64,000 nt of DNA, taken from contig NZ_CP016359.1 of the NCBI RefSeq assembly GCF_001951155.1, forward strand, positions 1,698,001 through 1,762,000, in the 5' to 3' direction. The notes beneath the pieces are model-generated. The model was not told the DNA's origin, ran no database searches, and was given only the letters and a program-made list of their open reading frames with translations. This document shows, one piece after another, positions 16,873 through 28,400 of this stretch; within the stretch, counting starts at the first letter, position 1, and every line of letters starts with the position of its first letter. The position numbers and the translations under genes were made by a program. The stretch comes from Christiangramia flava JLT2011. GTDB lineage: Bacteria > Bacteroidota > Bacteroidia > Flavobacteriales > Flavobacteriaceae.

Positions 16873-18210
16873 CTAAACGTCTTTTTGCAGGTATTTTCTT
16901 CGGAAGTAGACCACCAAAGTACTGCTGCGAATGAGCATCCACACGAAAAAAGCGATCCAGATGGCATACAGCTTCAGGCCAAAATGATCGGCAAGGAGCA
17001 AGGTTGGTGTAAAACCGAGAAAGGTTGCGGCCAGGAGCACATTCCGAAGGTATTTGGCTTCTCCCAGGCCTTTAAAAATTCCGTCGAACATAAAAGCGAT
17101 GGCATTCACCGGTTGCATGAGCAGCACGACCCAGAAAACCGAACTGAAAAGTGCTAAAACCGCCGCATCTTTATTGAAAAGTAGACCGATCTGGTTGTAA
17201 AGGAGTCCGCAGATAGCCATCAGGATCAGTGCGATATACACGGCATATTTGCTGATCTTTTTGCTGAGTTCCCAGAGATTCTTATAGTCTTTTGCCCCCA
17301 GTAACTTTCCTCCAATAGCGTTTCCGGCATTGGCATAACCATCAATGAAAAAGCTGAAAAACAGCCAGATGTTCATGAGGATACTTTGTGCGGCTATAAA
17401 ATTCTTGCCATAATCAGTAGCATAAGCATTGGCGAGATAGATCGCGAAATTCAGGGCTGCGGTACGAACGAAGAGGTTTGCGGCCATTAACAGCATGCCT
17501 TTCATTCGCGGATTGATATTCAGGCTTAATTTCAGATTAAATGGTGTTTTCTTGAAGAAAAACCAGAAAGCCATCACGAGCATCACAGCCTGGGCGCATA
17601 AACTGGCGATTGCCGCGCCCTTCAAATGCATTGGCGGGATAAGCCCTTCAATTCCGTAAACCAGCGCGTAATCGAGCACGATATTGACTCCGGCACCCGT
17701 GAGACTGCATTTCATCGCCCAAAGTGTATTCTGCAGGCCCCTAAAAATCCCGAAAATAGCAAAAGTTACCAGCGTAAGGGGATACCCAAGCGCCCTGATC
17801 TGGTAATAATCTTCGGAATACTGCAGTATCAGGCCTTCCGCATTGTATGCCTTGAAAATCGCACCGGCAAAGAAAGCAGTGACGGCATAGATCAAAATGC
17901 TGAAAAGAAAATTGAACAAAATGGCCTGTGGAATGAGCGTTTTAACCGCATGCAGGCGGTTGCCGCCAAGATGCTGGGAAACGATTGCAGAAATTGCCGT
18001 TTTCGTTTGCGCTACGATCCAGATAATTGCCGAAAGAAATGAACCCACAATTCCCGCGGCAGCCAGTGCTTCCACCGAATTTTTTCCAACATTCCCGATC
18101 ACGGCAATATCAGTAAGCGAGATCAGGGGTTCGGCAACCCCGGCGATGATCGCGGGAATAGCGATTTTATTAATATTTCTAAAACTAACTGAATTTTCCA
18201 GCTGTGACAT
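16873..18210 (-). CDS. MATE family efflux transporter
   Basis: The 445-residue protein has about twelve hydrophobic helices in two similar halves. IAIPAIIAGVAEPLISLTDIAVIGNVG at the N terminus is the usual first-helix signature of multidrug and toxic compound extrusion antiporters, followed by FLSAIIWIVAQTKTAIS. The protein belongs to the DinF-like branch by the pattern around GLQNTLWAMKCSLTGAGVNI. Substrate is not predictable. It lies 24 bases after a GNAT gene and 42 bases before the enoyl-CoA hydratase, probably one transcript. Confidence 0.92.
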   Translation of the reverse strand: MSQLENSVSFRNINKIAIPAIIAGVAEPLISLTDIAVIGNVGKNSVEALAAAGIVGSFLSAIIWIVAQTKTAISAIVSQHLGGNRLHAVKTLIPQAILFNFLFSILIYAVTAFFAGAIFKAYNAEGLILQYSEDYYQIRALGYPLTLVTFAIFGIFRGLQNTLWAMKCSLTGAGVNIVLDYALVYGIEGLIPPMHLKGAAIASLCAQAVMLVMAFWFFFKKTPFNLKLSLNINPRMKGMLLMAANLFVRTAALNFAIYLANAYATDYGKNFIAAQSILMNIWLFFSFFIDGYANAGNAIGGKLLGAKDYKNLWELSKKISKYAVYIALILMAICGLLYNQIGLLFNKDAAVLALFSSVFWVVLLMQPVNAIAFMFDGIFKGLGEAKYLRNVLLAATFLGFTPTLLLADHFGLKLYAIWIAFFVWMLIRSSTLVVYFRRKYLQKDV

Positions 18211-18234
18211 GGGCTCAAAAATAGCTATTTTGTC

Positions 18235-18738
18235 TTAGAGTTTCAGTTCGTAGCAATGAAACGGGTACTCGCTTTGCTTCGGGAAATAAATGTCTTCCAA
18301 ACGTTGGTACCCGCGGGCTTCATAAAATTTCTGGTTTCTTAAGTTCTGGCTGAACGTGTCTAGCCTTACTGAAAGAAAATTACCTTTTCGAGCCAGGTCT
18401 TCGGCAAAATCCATCAGGTTCCTGGCAATTCCCTGTCCCCAGTTTTCCGGGTTTACCGCCAGGCGATGAATATAAAGGTTGCGGTTGCTCTCGGTAAGCC
18501 ACTTCACCGCGAGGTATTCGTCGTCGATCTTTTCACTGATCACGATGATGCCGAGCAGTTCTTCTGCTTCGGAAATGCTATATAATTCCTGCTTTTCGAT
18601 GTCTTCCCGTAGTTTTTCCAGGGAAGGATAGTGCTCGTTCCATTGGAAGATTTCCAGTTCGCGGAGCGCTGCAGCGCATTTTTCGGTTAATTTCTTGATC
18701 TTCGGAAGCTCTTCTATGCCGGCTTTTTTAATAGTCAT
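18235..18738 (-). CDS. GNAT family N-acetyltransferase
   Basis: This 167-residue acetyltransferase has the acetyl-CoA motif A in IHRLAVNPENWGQGIARNLM and the closing strand-helix QNLRNQKFYEARGYQRLEDIYF. The substrate is unknown. The next leftward gene is the MATE transporter, 24 bases away, and a tRNA lies on the opposite strand upstream. Confidence 0.9.
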   Translation of the reverse strand: MTIKKAGIEELPKIKKLTEKCAAALRELEIFQWNEHYPSLEKLREDIEKQELYSISEAEELLGIIVISEKIDDEYLAVKWLTESNRNLYIHRLAVNPENWGQGIARNLMDFAEDLARKGNFLSVRLDTFSQNLRNQKFYEARGYQRLEDIYFPKQSEYPFHCYELKL

Positions 18739-18755
18739 TTTAAAATTGTAAAAGA

Positions 18756-18787
18756 TTTTAGTATTTCGGAAAAATCACTACATTTGC
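18756..18787 (+). promoter_or_regulatory. Promoter of tRNA-Ala
   Basis: TACATTTGC at 18779-18787 fits the -7 box exactly, with TTTT (18756-18759) 19 bases upstream as the -33 element. Transcription would begin at the very start of the tRNA, close to 18794. Confidence 0.55.
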
Positions 18788-18795
18788 CAGCGTAA

Positions 18796-18869
<74 letters not shown>

Positions 18870-18872
18870 CAA

Positions 18873-18902
18873 AAAAACCACTGTTTTCGCAGTGGTTTTT
18901 TT
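18873..18902. terminator. Bidirectional terminator between tRNA-Ala and the hydrolase
   Basis: AAAAACCACTG (18873-18883) pairs with CAGTGGTTTTT (18890-18900) around TTTTCG. T runs on both strands let it end the tRNA (+) and the alpha/beta hydrolase (-). Confidence 0.8.
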
Positions 18903-18903
18903 A

Positions 18904-19800
18904 TTAGTTATCATCATCTGAAAGGTATTCGTCCCAAAGATCGGAAGCATCAGCTTTTAAAAACTCCAGTGCATTCTTCAGAAAATAATTGAATTCTTTT
19001 GGCAGTTCTTCTTTTTCCCACGGATGGCTCGCTCCAAAAACATGATCGGCATTTTCTACCAGCAGAAGTTTCGGCGCAGGGCTCCACTCAAAAAGATTCC
19101 CGGCTTCACCAATAGAAACACTGGTATCACTGCTTCCGTGAGCGATCAAATGCGGTATTTGTAATTTTTTCGCCGCTTTTTTAATGTTCAGGCGTTCCTT
19201 GTTTTCCTTGAAATTCTTGTAAAACTGGTAGTGATGCGGAAGTTGTTGTTTGGTGCGGGTATTCACGATATACTGCACGCCTTTTTTCTCCCATTGTTCC
19301 AGTTTTTTTCCTTCCGGAAACCTGGAAGCGAAGTCACAAACTGAAGCCAGAGTGATCAGTTTTGTGATCCTTCTTTCTTCCGAAGCTTTCAGCACAGCGA
19401 TCCCGCCGCCGCGAGAATGCCCGAGCAGGCTCATGTCGTCTACCTCGATCTGGCCGGCATATTTGAAATTTGGCAGTAACAGCCAGTCGATAACCGATTG
19501 GAGGTCGTCCAGTTCGATCATGTAATTATTATCTCCAAAAGCCTCAATTTGGAGGAATTCTGTTAGGTTTTCAGGAGAGGTACCGTTGTGACTGAAATTG
19601 AACTTTACGAAAAAGAAGCCTTCTTCAGCCATTTTTTCTCCCATCAGTTCCCAGGTTCCCCAATCTTTAAAACCTTTATAACCATGACAGAATATCACGA
19701 TTGGCTTCGGTTTGCCATCATCTTTAAAAATAAGGTCGAGGGTAATGGGTTTATTGTGTTTGCCCTCGATCACGAGGTTCAGTTCTTTAGAAACTTCCAT
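18904..19800 (-). CDS. Alpha/beta hydrolase (dienelactone hydrolase-like fold)
   Basis: A 298-residue serine hydrolase without a signal peptide. The oxyanion region is IFCHGYKGFKDWG, the nucleophile elbow LGHSRGGGIAVL, the acid in HGSSDTSVSIGEA and the His in ENADHVFGASH. The pattern resembles cytoplasmic peptidase/esterase members of the family; the substrate is unknown. The gene starts within the last 14 bases of the AddB-like gene, so the two are translated together. Confidence 0.87.
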   Translation of the reverse strand: MEVSKELNLVIEGKHNKPITLDLIFKDDGKPKPIVIFCHGYKGFKDWGTWELMGEKMAEEGFFFVKFNFSHNGTSPENLTEFLQIEAFGDNNYMIELDDLQSVIDWLLLPNFKYAGQIEVDDMSLLGHSRGGGIAVLKASEERRITKLITLASVCDFASRFPEGKKLEQWEKKGVQYIVNTRTKQQLPHHYQFYKNFKENKERLNIKKAAKKLQIPHLIAHGSSDTSVSIGEAGNLFEWSPAPKLLLVENADHVFGASHPWEKEELPKEFNYFLKNALEFLKADASDLWDEYLSDDDN

Positions 19801-22546
19801 AAGCTGTTTTAATTTCTTTTTCCACGAAAGGAATTTCGGGGTCGCAAATTTCGACTATTAGTTTTTTTAATTCAAGCTGAAAATCCTGAATTGTTTCGGT
19901 GGTGATGAGGGAATCTTTTTTCCGACTTCCGGGTTCTTTTTTCTCAAACTTCAGCAAACCTGATTTCAGGTTTTTAAAACTGATGATTCCCGCTTCGGAG
20001 GGGAAAGTAAAGTCTTTATCTAAGGCGAGCAAACTCAAATAGGTTAAAATCTGGAAGCTTTTAGAATATTTATCATAATCGGTCGTGATAGCTTCCCAGT
20101 TTTCCACGGTGACCTTGGAATTTTCCACCCGCCCTGTCTTATAGTCAATCACCAGCGGAAGACCATTCACCGCCTCAAAACGATCCACCTTTCCGCGAAT
20201 GTAGACGGGAAAATCCAGGCTTTCAATCGCTACGGCAGTTTTGAGGTTAGTCTCTATTTGCAAAATTTGAATTTCATCGCCATTTTTGACACGGTCCAGT
20301 TCAAACTTCAGAAAATTGTGAAGGTAGCGCTTCGCCACTTCAGCAATCAGCAGGTTTTTTCCGCGATTCATCGGTGCCTTGCTGTACGTGTTTGCGAACT
20401 GTCGCGCCACTTCGGCATCTGCACGACCCATAAAACCTAGAAGAATCTCTTCGGAAAGAAACTGACCTTCCAAAGGTTTGTAAAAAGCCTCGAGACTGTC
20501 ATGTACCACCGTCCCCAGTGTATTAAAAGCTACGGTTTCTTCCATTTCATCCTGTTCGCGGACACCTAAAATGTACTGACGGTAAAAATCCAAAGGATTC
20601 CGAATATATGTAGTGAGAGCCGAAGGAGAAAAGCCCGATACTGCCAGTGATTTGATCTTGGCCATCATCGCTTCGGTCTTTTCAACCTGATGTAATTCCT
20701 GTGGTTTAATAGTCACTTTTGGACTAATCACTTTTTGTAAAAGATCGTGAGCGGGCTGTTTTTCGACTTCGAGCTGAGTGATGAAACGGCTCTTTTCCCC
20801 AGAGTTCAGCCCGTCGGCCTCCGTATTATAGAGGAGGTAAACCTTTTTGGCGCGTTGCAGAATTCTGTAGAAGTGATACGTGTATACCGCGTCTTTTTCT
20901 CGATAGGTTGGTAAGCCGTATTCGGTTTTGAGGTCGTAGGGAATAAAGGAAGAATCTGATTTTCCTGCCGGAAGGGTTCCTTCATTGAGACCGGTTATGA
21001 TCACCGTTTCAAAATCCAGCGCCCGCGATTCCAGCATTCCCATGAGTTGCAGTCCCTGAAACGGCCTGCCCTGAAAATCCAGGTTTTCGGTCGCAACCAG
21101 TTCCCGAAAAAAGCCATGAAGCGACTTGACGGTCTGGATATGATCGTATTGGGCGTTCAGGCTCGAAAGTTTATTGAAGAGCGTGTGATAATGATATAGA
21201 AATTCGAGTGCCAGTTTATCTTCCTGTTCCTTTAAAATAGTTTTTAAACTGAAAATGAGCTGCTGGACATCTTTCAGAAAGTCGGTTACCGTCTGCTTTT
21301 TAGGTTGGAAAGCGGCACGAATTACCTTCTGATGTTCAGGGTCTTTGAAGTGTGCGGCGATCAATTCATACCCAAAATATACGATATTTTCTTTCCGAAG
21401 CTTCTGAATAAAAACCTGCGCACTTTCTCCCAACATACTTTCCATGGATGGGTGGGAAAGGATAGACACCACGTCTTTGTAATAATATTGCGATTGCTCC
21501 TGAGAGTGCAACTGGAATAAAGCCTCAAAAAGGGCATTTACAGGCGCGTTTTTAACTGGATAACCCATCGTAATGTTCAGCTCAGTGATTGATGGCGGAA
21601 GGCTATTTAGCGTGGGGAGCAGCAATTCTTCTTCGCCGAGTATGATCGCGGTATTTTCCAGTTCCTCTTTTGGGATTTGCTGAAGGATCTCTCCAAGATA
21701 TTTTGCCTGGCCAATATTCTTTGGAATACCGATAATCTCCATTTTTTTGGAATTGCTGAAGAGATTTGCCTGTTCCTGAAAGGGTTTTTGCTGGTAGTAG
21801 TTCCAGTTGCTGAAATAATCCCGCATGAACATGCCTGCTGAATGCACAAGATCTTCATAGAATACCCTATCTATATCCCAGAAAACCTGCGATTGACCAT
21901 CTTCCAGGAATTGCTGAAAAATGTGTTGTTCGGCAGAATTCAGTGCATTAAAACCGATAAAAATATGGGCGGTATTGTTGTTGACTAGATAATTGGTAAC
22001 ATTCTCAGCTGCCTTTCGATAGATCAGGCCCTGATAGCCTTTGCCTTTTTTCAGTAATCGTTCCCGAAGTTCTTCGTAGAAATCGGGTAGTTTTTTCCAG
22101 AATTTGAGGTAGCGCTGGATAAGTTCCGTCTTTTCATCCTGCAAATACCAGTGCTTGATATCCTGGATTCCCGATAAATAATCAAAGAACGGGCGATAGT
22201 CTATCAAATACCGGTCGATCTCATTGAAGTCATGGATGAGGCTTTGCGCCCAGGTGATAAAGGTTTCAAAATCTTCTTTTTCTTCGGCTGGAGTGATGCG
22301 CTTATAGGCTTCATAAAACTCAAACAGGCTAATGGTATTGTCGATTGCCTGTAATCCAGAAATTTCTTCTGTGAATTCTTCGATACTGAGCACTTTTGGT
22401 GCAAAGGCAGGTTGAGTAACAATTTCAGAAAGCTCTTTTAGAAGGTATGCGCCTGCCCTTTTACTGGGAAGCACGAAGACCATTTCTGAGATGGAATTTC
22501 CCGAATTTTGAAGTTTTTCTAGTACTTCGCAGATGAATGATTTCAT
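19787..22546 (-). CDS. AddB-like PD-(D/E)XK nuclease / inactive helicase subunit
   Basis: A 919-residue protein from the ATG at 22546 (MKSFICEVLEKL); 16 further in-frame residues upstream overlap the ompA terminator and are unlikely. Its Walker A position reads FVLPSKRAGAYLL, so ATP binding is probably lost. Superfamily 1-like segments follow (VIITGLNEGTLP, VYTYHFYRILQRAKKVYLLYN). The C-terminal nuclease has LVIDYKTGRVENS. AddB Fe-S cysteines are missing: the segment SALTTYIRNPLDFYRQYILG has no Cys. The likely partner for double-strand-break processing is the AddA-like protein at 25441. Confidence 0.83.
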   Translation of the reverse strand: MKSFICEVLEKLQNSGNSISEMVFVLPSKRAGAYLLKELSEIVTQPAFAPKVLSIEEFTEEISGLQAIDNTISLFEFYEAYKRITPAEEKEDFETFITWAQSLIHDFNEIDRYLIDYRPFFDYLSGIQDIKHWYLQDEKTELIQRYLKFWKKLPDFYEELRERLLKKGKGYQGLIYRKAAENVTNYLVNNNTAHIFIGFNALNSAEQHIFQQFLEDGQSQVFWDIDRVFYEDLVHSAGMFMRDYFSNWNYYQQKPFQEQANLFSNSKKMEIIGIPKNIGQAKYLGEILQQIPKEELENTAIILGEEELLLPTLNSLPPSITELNITMGYPVKNAPVNALFEALFQLHSQEQSQYYYKDVVSILSHPSMESMLGESAQVFIQKLRKENIVYFGYELIAAHFKDPEHQKVIRAAFQPKKQTVTDFLKDVQQLIFSLKTILKEQEDKLALEFLYHYHTLFNKLSSLNAQYDHIQTVKSLHGFFRELVATENLDFQGRPFQGLQLMGMLESRALDFETVIITGLNEGTLPAGKSDSSFIPYDLKTEYGLPTYREKDAVYTYHFYRILQRAKKVYLLYNTEADGLNSGEKSRFITQLEVEKQPAHDLLQKVISPKVTIKPQELHQVEKTEAMMAKIKSLAVSGFSPSALTTYIRNPLDFYRQYILGVREQDEMEETVAFNTLGTVVHDSLEAFYKPLEGQFLSEEILLGFMGRADAEVARQFANTYSKAPMNRGKNLLIAEVAKRYLHNFLKFELDRVKNGDEIQILQIETNLKTAVAIESLDFPVYIRGKVDRFEAVNGLPLVIDYKTGRVENSKVTVENWEAITTDYDKYSKSFQILTYLSLLALDKDFTFPSEAGIISFKNLKSGLLKFEKKEPGSRKKDSLITTETIQDFQLELKKLIVEICDPEIPFVEKEIKTAYGSF

Positions 22547-22557
22547 TGCTCTAAAAT

Positions 22558-22587
22558 AAAAAAACGCCCCGCAATTGCGGGGCGTTT
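22558..22587 (-). terminator. Intrinsic terminator after ompA
   Basis: AAACGCCCCGC (22562-22572) pairs with GCGGGGCGTTT (22577-22587) around AATT; seven T follow on the minus strand. It ends the highly expressed ompA message just before the AddB-like start. Confidence 0.85.
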
Positions 22588-22620
22588 CTAACACTTTTAT
22601 TTATTCAGAAACGAATCTGA

Positions 22621-24051
22621 TTACTGCATTGAGTCATTTTCAGTCTCAGCAGATTCTTTCATTTCTTTGTCTTTATCTAGAGAGATCTCTACACGTCTGT
22701 TATCTTGTCTACCAGCAGCAGTACTGTTAGTAGCGATTGGTCTGGTTTCACCATAACCTTCAGAAGTTAATCTGTTAGCAGGGATACCATGTTCGCTCAA
22801 CCAGTTCATTACAGAAGCAGCACGCTCTTTAGAAAGTTTTAGGTTATACTGATCACTACCAGTACTATCTGTGTGACCTTCGATGTGGAATACGGTAGTT
22901 GAGTATTCTTTCATGATGTCAGCGATAGACTGAAGTGCTTCTTCAGATTCTGGACGGATAGTCGCTTTGTTAAGATCGAAAAGAACAGTTTTAGAATATT
23001 CGTTCAATTCTTTAACCACTTCTACAGTTGGCTCAGGACATCCGTTAGATGCAGCAGGACCAGCTTCTTCTGGACATTCGTCATCTTTATCTAGTACACC
23101 GTCACCATCAGTATCTGGCCATGGGCATCCGTCGTTTTCAGCAGGACCAGCCTCGTCAGGACAGTTATCTTCACTGTCTTTTACACCGTCACCGTCAGCA
23201 TCAGGACAACCGTTCATTTCGGCAGTACCAGCTTCTTCTGGACACTCATCATCTGGATCAGCAATTCCGTCACCGTCAGTATCAGGACATCCGTCGAATT
23301 CAGCTAGACCAGCTTCGTTTGGACATGCATCCTGGCGATCTTCGATTCCGTCACCATCAGTATCAGGACATCCGTTAAATTCTGGAAGACCTGCCTGTTC
23401 TGGGCATTCGTCATCTTTATCGTAAATTCCATCACCATCAGTATCAGTTCCACCGAATACGAATTTAATACCGGCAGCATGTTGGAAATGTGAAGCAGTT
23501 TCAGATTCAAAAACGTGCTTGTACTTAGATTCAGCAGTAAGAGCCACGTGATCTCCTAACCAAATGTTGAAACCTAACTTACCGTTTAAAGTAGCAGCAT
23601 CAAGGTTAGAGATATCTTCTCCGTCCTGATCACCAATCCAGGTGTAACCACCACCAATACCTACAACAGGATCAAACCATCCGTCGTTCAACATGGCTCG
23701 TAGGCTATAGTCCAAAGAGGCATCTAAACCATAGTAAGAAAGGTCAGCCACACTTCTGTCACCGTATTTATCGATTTGGTTGATCGTACCAGAAAGTTCT
23801 GCTACTAAACCTGCACCGATATATCTAGAAAGAGAGATTCTGGATACGGCAGGTAGAATATTCCAGTGCTCATCAGCATTAAAATATTCGTCGAAGAAAC
23901 CACCAAGAGGTGCATCTTCACCGGTAGGGTAAAAGTCTACTGCATTAGTTCCAATTCCGATAGCCCAAGGATTATCAGCATCCTGTGCCTGAACTGAAGT
24001 AAAGCCTAACATAAGGAATGCGGCTAATACAATTTTGCTAAGATGTTTCAT
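22621..24051 (-). CDS. OmpA family outer-membrane protein with TSP type-3 repeats
   Basis: The 476-residue protein has a signal peptide cut near QAQ at 23, an eight-strand-like barrel to about residue 199, a calcium-binding repeat region and a peptidoglycan-binding OmpA domain. The OmpA domain shows [28 protein letters not shown] and [13 protein letters not shown]. It resembles the abundant P60-type porin-like proteins of Flavobacteria. Strong promoter and terminator and its regular codon choice suggest high expression. The end (residues 455-476) is an acidic-lysine tail of unknown role. Confidence 0.93.
   Translation of the reverse strand: MKHLSKIVLAAFLMLGFTSVQAQDADNPWAIGIGTNAVDFYPTGEDAPLGGFFDEYFNADEHWNILPAVSRISLSRYIGAGLVAELSGTINQIDKYGDRSVADLSYYGLDASLDYSLRAMLNDGWFDPVVGIGGGYTWIGDQDGEDISNLDAATLNGKLGFNIWLGDHVALTAESKYKHVFESETASHFQHAAGIKFVFGGTDTDGDGIYDKDDECPEQAGLPEFNGCPDTDGDGIEDRQDACPNEAGLAEFDGCPDTDGDGIADPDDECPEEAGTAEMNGCPDADGDGVKDSEDNCPDEAGPAENDGCPWPDTDGDGVLDKDDECPEEAGPAASNGCPEPTVEVVKELNEYSKTVLFDLNKATIRPESEEALQSIADIMKEYSTTVFHIEGHTDSTGSDQYNLKLSKERAASVMNWLSEHGIPANRLTSEGYGETRPIATNSTAAGRQDNRRVEISLDKDKEMKESAETENDSMQ
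23035..23445 (-). repeat. Five tandem 81-bp repeats coding TSP3 units inside ompA
   Basis: Residues 203-339 hold five copies of a 27-residue unit of the form DTDGDGIxDxxDxCPxxAG with a terminal GCP. A two-residue insertion (WP) separates copies four and five. Asp-rich positions would bind calcium, and the paired Cys residues could form disulfides in the periplasm. Confidence 0.9.
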
Positions 24052-24085
24052 ATTTAATAGTTTAGTTTTAAGTGTTAATTGGAAA

Positions 24086-24116
24086 CAAAAGTATGCGCTT
24101 CATGCATATTAACAAA
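24086..24116 (-). promoter_or_regulatory. Strong Bacteroidota-type promoter of ompA
   Basis: On the minus strand TTTG (24113-24116), 19 bases, then TACTTTTG (24086-24093): an exact consensus match. The leader to the ATG at 24051 is about 28 bases and A-rich, as seen for strong Bacteroidota messages. Confidence 0.75.
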
Positions 24117-24210
24117 GTTTGAAATAATAAAGTTTTCTTAATTGATGCGCGATTACAGGCCGTTTCCGAAGCTTTTAGCTCCTAAATATCAACACTTTTA
24201 TAGGGCAATT

Positions 24211-25407
24211 TTAGCTGATGATTCCCAGTTCTTTTCCCACTTTTTTGAAAGCTTTGATTGCCTGGTCCAAATGTTCCTTTTCATGTGCTGCTGAAAGTTG
24301 AACTCTGATTCTGGCCTTGCCTTTTGGAACGACCGGATAAAAGAAACCTATCACGTAGATCCCTTCCTCGAGCAGTTTATCAGCCATCTGCTGGGATAAC
24401 TTGGCGTCATGCAGCATTACAGGAACGATTGCGGCTTCTCCATCGATGATCTCAAAACCAGCTTCTTTGATACCTTTTTTAAAATATGCAGTATTCTCCT
24501 TTAGTTTGTTTCTTAAACTGGCATCGTTTTTCAACATCTCAAAGACTTTGATCGATGCCCCAACAATGGCTGGCGCAAGGGAATTTGAGAATAGGTAAGG
24601 CCTTGAGCGCTGACGCAGAATTTCGATGATTTCTTTCTTGGCGGTTGTATAGCCGCCCATTGCTCCACCAAGCGCTTTACCAAGGGTCCCGGTAATGATG
24701 TCAATTCTTCCCAGCACTCCTTTTTCTTCCAGTGTTCCAATACCGTGTTCCCCGATGAATCCCGTTGCATGGCATTCATCGATCATGACCATGGCATCGT
24801 ATTGATCTGCCAGGTCACATATTTCATCTAAAGGTGCCACCAGGCCGTCCATGGAAAAGACACCATCTGTGACGATCACCTTAAAGCGGGCCCCTTTTTC
24901 GTTCGCAGCGATCAGTTGTTGCTCCAGGTCTTCCATATTTCCGTTCTCGTACCGGTATCGGGCAGCCTTGCACAGCCTCACGCCGTCTATGATCGAAGCG
25001 TGATTCAGAGAATCTGAAATTATCGCGTCTTCAGCGGTTAATAATGGTTCAAAAACACCTCCGTTCGCATCAAAAGCAGCTGCGTATAAGATAGTATCTT
25101 CCGTTCCGTAGAAATCGGCGATCTTTTGTTCCAGTTCTTTATGAATATCCTGAGTTCCGCAGATAAAACGAACGCTGGACATTCCAAATCCATGGGAATC
25201 CAGGGTGTCCTTCGCTGCCTGCACTACTTCAGGATGTGAAGAAAGCCCCAGGTAATTATTTGCACAGAAATTGATCACTTCCTGCCCGCTGGCGATTTTG
25301 ATCACCGCGTCCTGTGGCGTGGTAATGATACGCTCTTTTTTGTAGAGCCCGGCTTCTTTAATTTCTTCCAGTTCTTTTTCCAGATGTTCTTTAATTGCTC
25401 CGTACAT
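24211..25407 (-). CDS. kbl: Glycine C-acetyltransferase (2-amino-3-ketobutyrate CoA ligase)
   Basis: This 398-residue PLP enzyme of the alpha-oxoamine synthase family converts 2-amino-3-oxobutyrate plus CoA to glycine and acetyl-CoA, the second step of threonine breakdown. The PLP lysine is Lys244 in [47 protein letters not shown] and [12 protein letters not shown] are family motifs, and the length is that of Kbl. The DANGG pattern favours Kbl over BioF or KAS. No threonine dehydrogenase is adjacent. It lies 33 bases after the AddA-like gene. Confidence 0.93.
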   Translation of the reverse strand: MYGAIKEHLEKELEEIKEAGLYKKERIITTPQDAVIKIASGQEVINFCANNYLGLSSHPEVVQAAKDTLDSHGFGMSSVRFICGTQDIHKELEQKIADFYGTEDTILYAAAFDANGGVFEPLLTAEDAIISDSLNHASIIDGVRLCKAARYRYENGNMEDLEQQLIAANEKGARFKVIVTDGVFSMDGLVAPLDEICDLADQYDAMVMIDECHATGFIGEHGIGTLEEKGVLGRIDIITGTLGKALGGAMGGYTTAKKEIIEILRQRSRPYLFSNSLAPAIVGASIKVFEMLKNDASLRNKLKENTAYFKKGIKEAGFEIIDGEAAIVPVMLHDAKLSQQMADKLLEEGIYVIGFFYPVVPKGKARIRVQLSAAHEKEHLDQAIKAFKKVGKELGIIS

Positions 25408-25440
25408 GTTTTGAATTTTTTGCTAAAGTTAGTCTTCTAT

Positions 25441-28400
25441 TTATACTTTTTCGATACGAATAGGATTATGAGTATAGATCAACAGGCGCTCCCCTATAGT
25501 ATATCCCATATTTTCCAGTACTTCGGAATATTTTCGCAGTTGATTTTCGTGCATATCGGTAAAACCGCCGGTTTTATAATCGATAATATGAACCGTTTTT
25601 CCATCGATATTCAGGCGATCTGGCCGCAGTCGTTCCCCATTGGAGTCAATGATATCGCGCTCATTGATATTTTTCATTTCTCCGGAAAAGAAAAGGCGTA
25701 ATTCCGGGTGATGGATGATTTTTTCGATCTGCTGCTGAATTTCGGCTTTAGCGTCTTCTGAAATTAAGCCGATGGCTATAGCTTTAATCATCGCCGCTTC
25801 TAAATCTTCCGAAGTATGAATGAAAGCCAGGATCTCATGCAGAATTTCTCCTTTTTCGATGGCTTCCTGCTGGCTCGAATCCCACATCGCTCCCGCGCGC
25901 GTCACGATTTTCACGGCTTCGTTCTGAACAGATGAGGTATAGAAAGTGCGGGCCGTAACCGATGAGGAAATTTCACTTTTTTGCGTCTTTGCCGGTTCCG
26001 CTGTTCCAATTTGGAATTCATTTTTATTGGCTGATAATTGATTTCCGGCGAAATCAAACAACAAATCGGCTACCGTGCCGGAAGGTTTGTCATTTTTATT
26101 GCTTAGAATATACAGTCGTTCAGCAGCCCTGGTGCAGGCTACATAAAATACATTGAGGGTATCCAGTTCATTTTGATGCAACAATTCCTGGTAGGCTTCC
26201 GAAGCGCTCAGGTTCCAGTCCATCATTTTTTTGGAGGCGCTTACATAGGCCACAGGAATATCTTCATCTTCCAGGTCGATCCATAGATTGTCTTTTCGCG
26301 TATCCTGCATTTTGGAATTGGCAAAAGGATAGATCACCACCGGAAATTCCAGGCCTTTGGATTTATGAATGGTCATGATCTTCACGGCATCATCGGCTTC
26401 CGGGACCACGATGCTTAAACGATCTTTATTTTTCTCCCAGTTTTCCAGGAAATGATGAATACCCCCCAGGTTTTTCTGGCTGCTTTCGTATACGAAATCC
26501 AGGAAGAACTGCAGATGTGCATCTGATTCTGTTACCAGTTCAAAACTCCTGATAATATATTCGCAGGCTTCGTAAAGCGACAGTCGCTGGATTTTTTCCA
26601 GTTGAAAATCGACCTGTTCTTCCCGCAACCAGTCAAAAAGATGGGAAACTTCATGCTTCAGGCTGTCCAGCAATTTCTCGTAAGTATAACTTTCAGGAAA
26701 TTTTTGCTGCATCAAATAATCGAGCACCTCTAGCCTGATCTCCTCATTTTCGGGTTGCAGGCTTAATTTCAAAAGGGCTATAATAAAAAGCACTTCTGAA
26801 GATTGAGACAGCAGCAAGGTTTCCGAAGAGACTACCGGAATGCCATTTTCCGAAAGAAATTCGGCTACGGCCACTCCTTCTCTGCGCGTCCTGGTGAGAA
26901 TACAAACATCGCCGCGCTGAAATTTCGCTTCATCCAGTTCCTGAATGATCTTTAAAACCTCTTCCGGGTAATTTTCCAGCTCTTCTTCTTTCGTGGAATT
27001 CTCGAGGAAACGCAGGTTGACGTATCCGTAATCACCCTTTTTAGGTTGTTGGGAACCCCTTCGGAATAATTCGGCATATGCCGGAAAACTGAGCGAGTCG
27101 GCCGCAAAACTGAAAAATTCATTGTTGAAATTGACGATGGTAGAACCACTCCTGAAATTATCGGGCAGCTGAATTTTTTCCTTTTCTACCGGGAAGGGAT
27201 TCTGTTCCCCGCAAAGTTCGATGAACTGCTCGGCCTTTCCGCCGCGCCACCTATAGATACTTTGTTTGGCATCTCCTACCAGTGTGAGACTCGAATTTTC
27301 CTCGGTACTCGACAAATTATGATCTATAAGCGGAATCAAATTTTGCCATTGCATGACCGAGGTGTCCTGAAATTCGTCTATAAAATAATGCCGATAGCGT
27401 TCTCCAAGTCGTTCATAAATGAACGGTGCAGGCTGGTCTTTCACCTGCTGGCTGATCTTCGGGTTGAATTCAGAAATCAGCAAAATATTGCGATCAGCTT
27501 TGATCTGTTCTACCTCCCGGTTGATCTCGTTCAACAGTGATAATTGCACGATATTCTTCTGAACCTCTTCCAGGAACTGAATGTGAAAAAAGACTTTTTT
27601 GGAATGCCCGAAAAGCTCTGCGATCTCTGCCTGGCGAGCATCGATCTGCGCTTTCTGATCTTCCGGAGTCGTTTTAGTGTACAGCGTGTCGCTATCGATA
27701 TGCTGAGCCCAGCGGGTTTCAAAATTGATGTTTTTATCGCCGTTTACCAGTTTCTGGAAATATCCGGGAACGGAACCCCGACTGAAACTTTTTTGATCGA
27801 CCCCGTTCCGTTCCAACAGCTGGAAAAATTGCGTTCCAATATCCTGCAATTGCTGATCACCTTTTTTAATCTCTTCGGAAAGGCGCTTTCTGAATTTCTT
27901 AAAATCTTCAACCGATTTGTCCCTGAGAATCGCAATGGCTTTCTGGTTATTTTCATTGGTCAGTAGTCGCGCGATCTGGAAAAGGTCGCGTGAAATATCC
28001 CAGCTCCTGTCGTCATCGGTCTTGGAAAGCGTATATTCTATTAATATTTTGGTAAGTTCCTCGTCGTTGCCCGCGCGATTGATCAAACTGTCCACTGCTT
28101 CGGAAAGTATGTCATCAGCATTTAATTCTACCTCAAAATTCATGGGAATCTCCAGATCGCGGGCAAAGGTTCGCAAGACGCGATGTGTAAAACCATCGAT
28201 CGTGGAAACTTCAAAAGCAGCATAATTATGAATGATACTTTTAAGAATTTCAGCTGATTTCTGCCGAATCTCATTTTCGAAAAGCCCGGTTTCTTCCGCC
28301 AGGATTTTCATCATGTCATTATTGGCCAAATTCGTGCGCTCGCTGGTAAAGGCCGAAAGATTTTCGATGATACGCCGTTTCATTTCGGCAACCGCCTTAT

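Noticed and set aside
22967..23425. Open frames and repeated units opposite ompA that might look like a CRISPR-type repeat array
   Set aside because: The repetition comes from the five 81-bp TSP3 coding repeats; the units are in frame, diverged and have no spacers.
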